This document shows positions 60,405 through 64,000 of a stretch of 64,000 nt of DNA, in pieces. Source of the DNA: CAWBJP01 sp963789165 (GTDB lineage: Bacteria > Actinomycetota > Acidimicrobiia > IMCC26256 > BP-133); NCBI GenBank assembly GCA_963789165.1, contig CAWBJP010000013.1, forward strand, positions 1 to 64,000, in the 5' to 3' direction. Within the stretch, counting starts at the first letter, position 1; each line of letters opens with the position of its first letter. The notes beneath the pieces were generated by a model, which was not told the origin of the DNA, ran no database searches, and worked only from the letters and a program-made list of their open reading frames with translations. The position numbers were made by a program, and so were the translations under genes.

Positions 60405-61247
60405 TCAGCGGCGCCGCTTCCGGTAGTCGGTCTCCTGCACGGTCCACTGGTCGTCCTGGGTCACGCGGGTCAGGTCACCGTCCCAACTGGCGGGCTGATA
60501 ACCCTTGGGCTCCACCTCGCGGTCGTCCCCGGCCCGGCCCCCGCCCTCCACGACTTCCTCGGCCGGTTTCCCGTCCTGGTAGAAGGCGTAGATCCGGGAA
60601 CGGGCGCCGTTCGACTTGAAGCGGACGAAGACCCTCTCGGGCCCGTCATCCACCACCACGACGTCGTAACCCCGATTGGGGCGCGCCCACAACAGCTTGA
60701 CCTTGCCCCCCTCGTAGCGGACCGCGGCCGTCCCTCCCCGGCTGGAGATGGTGTGCGTCTCACCTCGGGACGGGGCGGTGGTCGTGGTGGTGGGTTTGGG
60801 CTCCTGCTTCGTGGGTGCAGGCGGCGACGGGGGCGTGGCGGCCGGCGACGTGGGAGGAGGCGCGGCCGTCGTTGGCGGGGCGGGAGCCGTGGTGGTGGTG
60901 GCGAGAGGGCCGGCCGGCACCCCCGAGCGAGGGGGCGCACTCGCTGGGGGCGTCGGGACCGGCTTTGACACCGGGTCAGGGAGGGGCGGGGCCGACCCGA
61001 TGTCGGTTGAGGCCGGGGGTGCGGCGATTGCCGGCGCCGCGGAGGCCTCGGGCGTCTCCGCGGTGTTCGCGGCCGAAAGGGCCTCGAGCACTTCGGGCCG
61101 GGAGAGCGGAGCGATCCGCAAGCCGGTGATGCCGGACGTGACCAGCTGGACCCCGGACAAGCCGAGGAGAACCCCGGTAGAGGTTCCTAGCGCCCAACTG
61201 AGCGCGAGGGCACGACGCACCACCACATTCTGTGGGTGACGCGCCAC
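60405..61247 (-). CDS. Membrane-anchored Pro/Thr-rich protein of unknown function
   Basis: 280 residues from GTG 61247. An N-terminal TM or signal helix (ALALSWALGTSTGVLLGLSG) is followed by about 100 residues of Pro/Ala/Thr linker including poly-Thr, then a globular domain of about 110 residues (GGTAAVRYEGGKVKLLWARP, YDVVVVDDGPERVFVRFKS), likely beta-rich and extracytoplasmic. Divergent from the two-component system, so it may be its target or sensor partner. Not recognised. Confidence 0.65.
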   Translation of the reverse strand: MARHPQNVVVRRALALSWALGTSTGVLLGLSGVQLVTSGITGLRIAPLSRPEVLEALSAANTAETPEASAAPAIAAPPASTDIGSAPPLPDPVSKPVPTPPASAPPRSGVPAGPLATTTTAPAPPTTAAPPPTSPAATPPSPPAPTKQEPKPTTTTTAPSRGETHTISSRGGTAAVRYEGGKVKLLWARPNRGYDVVVVDDGPERVFVRFKSNGARSRIYAFYQDGKPAEEVVEGGGRAGDDREVEPKGYQPASWDGDLTRVTQDDQWTVQETDYRKRRR

Positions 61248-61294
61248 TCTCAGAGTGAATGTAATGTTAAATCAACCTCAAAGGCCGCTCGAAG
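61248..61294. promoter_or_regulatory. AT-rich divergent promoter region
   Basis: Forty-seven bases between GTG 61247 (minus) and GTG 61295 (plus), containing GAATGTAATGTTAAATC, the most A+T-rich short stretch nearby. A minus-strand -10 TACATT lies 10 bases before GTG 61247. A plus-strand -10 (TAATGT) is possible. No -35 is convincing; an operator is plausible. Confidence 0.4.
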
Positions 61295-61993
61295 GTGGAC
61301 TATGGGACCGTGGCGTCAATCGCGTTGATCGAGGATGACCAGAGGATCCGGGCCGCCCTGGTGCGGGCCCTGGCCGAGCGGGGACACACCGTGCAGGCGG
61401 CCTCCCGGGCCATGGAGGGCCTCTCCCAGGTCCTGGAATGGCGGCCGGACGTCGTCGTCCTCGACCTCGGGCTGCCCGACCTCGACGGCTCCGAGCTGCT
61501 CAAGATGATCCGGGCCGTGAGCCCCGTGCCGGTCATCGTCGCCACCGCCCGGGACGACGAGGCCGAGATCGTCCGCCTTCTGGACCGGGGCGCCGACGAC
61601 TACCTGACCAAGCCTTTCTCCGCCGACCAGCTCGACGCCCGCATCCGGGCCGTGTTGCGGCGGGCCTCCGCCGCTCCCGAACCCGACGCCATCGCGGTGG
61701 GCGAGCTCAGCATCGACCGGGCCACCCGGGAGGCGAGCCTGGCCGGCGAGACGCTCGATCTGACCCGGCTCGAGTTCGACCTGCTCTGGTACCTGGCCCG
61801 CCGGCAGGGAACCGTGGTGTCCAAGCGGGACCTGGTGGGCGAGGTTTGGCGCCAGCCCTACGGTGGGGCCGACCGGACGGTGGACGTGCACCTGTCGTGG
61901 CTGCGCCGCAAGCTGGGGGAGACGGCGGCCGAGCCCCGTTACCTCCACACCGTGCGGGGCGTCGGGGTGAAGCTGGTCGACCCGTCCGCCTAG
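61295..61993 (+). CDS. OmpR/PhoB-family response regulator
   Basis: 232 residues from GTG 61295 (GTG 61310 is an alternative and matches the family start better). Receiver domain: acidic pair in ALIEDDQRIR, phospho-Asp57 in VVVLDLGLPDLDG, Thr/Lys in VATARDD and YLTKPFS. C-terminal winged helix (LTRLEFDLLWYLARRQGTVV, DRTVDVHLSWLRRKLGE). It is followed 33 bases later by its kinase. Confidence 0.93.
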   Translation: MDYGTVASIALIEDDQRIRAALVRALAERGHTVQAASRAMEGLSQVLEWRPDVVVLDLGLPDLDGSELLKMIRAVSPVPVIVATARDDEAEIVRLLDRGADDYLTKPFSADQLDARIRAVLRRASAAPEPDAIAVGELSIDRATREASLAGETLDLTRLEFDLLWYLARRQGTVVSKRDLVGEVWRQPYGGADRTVDVHLSWLRRKLGETAAEPRYLHTVRGVGVKLVDPSA

Positions 61994-62026
61994 TGATGGT
62001 CCACTCTTGGGTCCCGTAGGCCTCCC

Positions 62027-63325
62027 ATGAGGCGCCGGCTCGTCGTGCTGGCGGCCGCCAACACGGTGATGGTGGCCCTCGCCTTCCTGATTCCGCTGGC
62101 CGTCCTGGTGCGCACCCTGGCCCGGGACCGGGCCCTCAACGCGGCCGAGCTCGAGGCCCAGTCGCTGGCCCCCGCCCTGTCCCTGACCCGGGACCCGGCC
62201 GCGCTGGAGGTGGCGGTGCTGGCCACCAACGCCGGTGCCGCCGGGCGCCTGGTCATCTTCTTGCCCAACGGAACCCGGGTGGGCAAGCCGCAGTCCGTGG
62301 TCGCCGGCCGGTCCAGCGAAGCCAGCCTGGCCCTGGCCCGCCGGGGCCGGGCGTTCTCCGGCGCTATCCCGAGCGGGGCGGAGGTGCTGGTGCCCGTGGC
62401 CCTGGCCCGGTCCGAAACGGCCGTGGTGCGCGTCTACGTCCCGAACTCACTGCTGCGCCGGGGGGTGACCTCGGCCTGGCTCCTGGAGCTGGCTGTCGGC
62501 ATGGCCCTGGTGGCGCTGGCCGTCCTGCTGGCCGACCGGATGGCCCGCACGATCGTGCGGCCCGTCCGGGCCCTGGCCGGCGCCGCCCAGCAGCTGGGCG
62601 AGGGCGACCTGACCGTGCGCATCGAACCCGAGGGCCCGCCCGAGATCGCTCAGGCGGCGGTGGCGTTCAACTTCCTGGGCCGCCGGGTCGGGGAGCTGCT
62701 GGCCACCGAGCGGGAGATGGTGGCCGACCTCTCCCACCGGCTCCGCACGCCGCTGACCGCGCTGCGCCTCGACGCCGAAGGGGTGGCCGATCCCGAAGAC
62801 GCCCGCCGGCTGTCCGAGGACGTCGACGAGCTGGAACGGGCGGTGGACGCCGTGATCCGCCAGGCCCGCCGCCCGATTCGCTCGGAGATCGGTCCGCTGG
62901 CCAACCCGGTCGTCGTGGCCCGGGCCCGGGCCGAGTTCTGGGCCCCCCTGGCCGAGGACCAGGGCCGGGAATGGGCGCTGGAGGTGAATGGCGAGGGCAC
63001 GATCGTGGCCGTCTCCACCGAGGAGCTGGAGGCGGCCCTCGACGCCCTGCTCGGGAACGTCTTCATCCACACGCCCGAGGGCACCGCTTTCCGGCTGCTC
63101 GTGTTCCCCCGGCCCGGCGGCGGCGTCCGCCTGGCCGTCGAGGATGACGGTCCCGGCGTCTCCGGCGACCTGGTGGCCCGGGGTGCGAGTGGTGCCGGTT
63201 CAACCGGGCTGGGCCTCGACATCGCCCGCCGCACCGCCGAAGCGGCCGGCGGCTCACTGCGCATCAGCAGCGGCCCCCGCGGCGGGGCCCGGATCGAACT
63301 CGATCTCCCTCCCGCCCGCACCTGA
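62027..63325 (+). CDS. Sensor histidine kinase
   Basis: 432 residues. Two TM helices (LAAANTVMVALAFLIPLAVL and LLELAVGMALVALAVLLADR) flank an extracytoplasmic sensor of about 115 residues. HAMP follows, then HisKA with His237 in DLSHRLRTPLTALRLD. The ATP-binding domain has NVFIHTPEG (N box), DDGPGV and GLGLDIARRTAE. It resembles small CseC/MprB-like envelope-stress kinases; the signal is unknown. It pairs with the upstream regulator. Confidence 0.92.
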   Translation: MRRRLVVLAAANTVMVALAFLIPLAVLVRTLARDRALNAAELEAQSLAPALSLTRDPAALEVAVLATNAGAAGRLVIFLPNGTRVGKPQSVVAGRSSEASLALARRGRAFSGAIPSGAEVLVPVALARSETAVVRVYVPNSLLRRGVTSAWLLELAVGMALVALAVLLADRMARTIVRPVRALAGAAQQLGEGDLTVRIEPEGPPEIAQAAVAFNFLGRRVGELLATEREMVADLSHRLRTPLTALRLDAEGVADPEDARRLSEDVDELERAVDAVIRQARRPIRSEIGPLANPVVVARARAEFWAPLAEDQGREWALEVNGEGTIVAVSTEELEAALDALLGNVFIHTPEGTAFRLLVFPRPGGGVRLAVEDDGPGVSGDLVARGASGAGSTGLGLDIARRTAEAAGGSLRISSGPRGGARIELDLPPART

Positions 63326-63527
63326 CCCCCCGGGGGTGAGGGGGTGTCCTCCAAAATCGAAAGACTGTCAGTCAAAGGTAAGGCGGGCTTCAGCCGTCCT
63401 TCATGACACTGACCCTGGGCCGACATGCCGGCGGGGTTCCATGGTGGCTGTGGATTGCCGGGCCGCCGGCAGGGGTACGCGGACCCCCCGTTGTGCCCGG
63501 GCCCGCCCTACCGAGGAGGTGATACCC
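63326..63527 (+). other. 202-base intergenic region with palindrome and GC hairpins
   Basis: Contains the 11-base palindrome GACTGTCAGTC (63363-63373) in an A-rich patch, a possible operator. Nearer the next gene are consecutive small hairpins (GCCGG/CCGGC and GGGGT/ACCCC) before an SD. A tRNA was considered and not supported. No ORF of note. Confidence 0.4.
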
Positions 63528-63851
63528 GTGCCGAACGCGCTCGTTACCGGCGCTCCTGAATGGGTGCCCCATGTCGCCATCGCCTTGAAGTCGGAGGGCT
63601 TCGACATCCTGTCTGCCGGAGATGAAGCACCGCTGGTCCCCGGCTCGGTGGACTGCTACGTGCACGTCTCCGACGCCCGCGGAGTGCAGGCCACGGTGGT
63701 GGGAGATGCCCGCCCACCGTCGGAGATCGCCGCCCTGGCCCGGCCCAACGGCCACCACCGGTCCTGGCGCTCCTACCTGGACGAGGACCCGGACCTGGGC
63801 TTCGCCGACTGGCGCGACGAGGTGCTCTGCATCACCAGCACGACGGGTTGA
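63528..63851 (+). CDS. Small protein of unknown function (107 aa)
   Basis: GTG 63528 has a strong SD (GAGGAGG, 8 bases). The sequence (MPNALVTGAPEWVPHVAIAL, then EGFDILSAGDEAPLVPGSVD and YVHVSDARGVQATVVGD) looks like a single alpha/beta half-domain with a Rossmann-like first strand, too short for a whole dehydrogenase. The C-terminus is acidic then CITSTTG. No family recognised. Confidence 0.55.
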   Translation: MPNALVTGAPEWVPHVAIALKSEGFDILSAGDEAPLVPGSVDCYVHVSDARGVQATVVGDARPPSEIAALARPNGHHRSWRSYLDEDPDLGFADWRDEVLCITSTTG

Positions 63852-63861
63852 CCGCCGTCCT

Positions 63862-63876
63862 TCGGGGACACCCCGA
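63862..63876. terminator. Short hairpin between convergent genes
   Basis: TCGGGG-ACA-CCCCGA, a 6-bp stem with a 3-base loop, between stops at 63851 and 63890. No U-tract on either strand. Confidence 0.45.
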
Positions 63877-63889
63877 GCCCGGGCGGGCC

Positions 63890-64000
63890 TCAGGCCTCGA
63901 CGTCGTCGTCCTTCTGACCTTCCCCCTCGGCCGCCTTCGGAGCACCCTCCGACGTCTTCTTCTGCTCCGCCTCCATCCCGGGCAACGCCGGCTCGGCCGG
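63890..64000 (-). CDS. C-terminal end of an unidentified gene, truncated by the right edge
   Basis: An open minus-strand frame ends at TGA 63892-63890. The visible 36 residues (GMEAEQKKTSEGAPKAAEGE, then GQKDDDVEA) form a charged, Lys/Glu/Asp-rich tail. No domain is visible, so no function can be given. Confidence 0.5.
   Translation of the reverse strand, partial: PAEPALPGMEAEQKKTSEGAPKAAEGEGQKDDDVEA

Noticed and set aside
63430..63520. tRNA gene in the leader of the last small gene
   Set aside because: Consecutive hairpins exist, but there is no T-arm consensus (GGTTCRA) or matching acceptor stem.

Overview
The window is about 70% G+C and reads as chromosomal DNA of an actinobacterium (Actinomycetota). 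Supporting content: an F420-type luciferase-like oxidoreductase, a mycothiol-dependent maleylpyruvate-isomerase-family protein, a very long NAD-dependent glutamate dehydrogenase, a PASTA Ser/Thr kinase, BTAD/SARP regulation, many GTG starts, and secreted proteins ending in GYW-V-DGG-FGDA repeats that I associate with Acidimicrobiia-like lineages. The class assignment is inference. I see no phage, plasmid, CRISPR, rRNA or tRNA genes, and no gene-free stretch longer than about 300 bases.

Layout. 1-4.8 kb: a left-truncated regulator ATPase and the ilvB-ilvN-ilvC operon (minus strand), preceded by a transcription attenuator with a Val-Val-Val-Ile leader peptide. 4.8-14.5 kb (minus): secreted alpha/beta hydrolase, NAD-glutamate dehydrogenase, a solitary sugar-type binding lipoprotein, an Fpg/Nei glycosylase and ilvD. 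14.5-19 kb (plus): a molybdenum hydroxylase operon (large, FAD and Fe-S subunits) coupled to an enoyl-CoA hydratase. 19-25 kb: small or poorly known genes (tautomerase, YcxB-like, possible dual-OB protein, sigma-like protein), a second crotonase, a secreted protein and an LLM oxidoreductase. 25-28.3 kb: gatCAB. 28.3-36.1 kb: cupredoxin, duplicated-domain lipoprotein, DEAD-box helicase, maleylpyruvate-isomerase-like protein and a 1179-residue BTAD/cyclase/NB-ARC regulator. 36.1-38.7 kb: AlaX-type editing protein and long-chain acyl-CoA synthetase. 38.7-45.8 kb: three tandem secreted GH26-like glycoside hydrolases with nearly identical propeller-like tails. 45.9-54.4 kb: esterase, ferredoxin, membrane and secreted proteins, and a LIV-type ABC transporter with fused LivH-LivM. 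54.4-60.4 kb: SCP2-domain protein, PASTA kinase, small membrane proteins, ligA. 60.4-64 kb: secreted protein, two-component pair, two small or partial genes.

Two cross-cutting observations matter when reading the entries. First, at least 16 conserved genes or gene parts are interrupted by apparent single-base frameshifts, many at short G, C or T runs. This looks like residual sequencing error rather than gene decay, so these loci are annotated as whole genes and two apparent fusions are split. Second, many genes carry a -10 hexamer TAnnnT only 6-8 bases before the start codon with no Shine-Dalgarno sequence, which suggests common leaderless transcription; two such promoters drive mini-ORFs that overlap the next gene's start.

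Branched-chain amino-acid synthesis (ilvBNC with attenuator, ilvD) and a LIV-type importer occur in the same window. The three GH26 proteins with their nearby esterase form the most distinctive accessory region.
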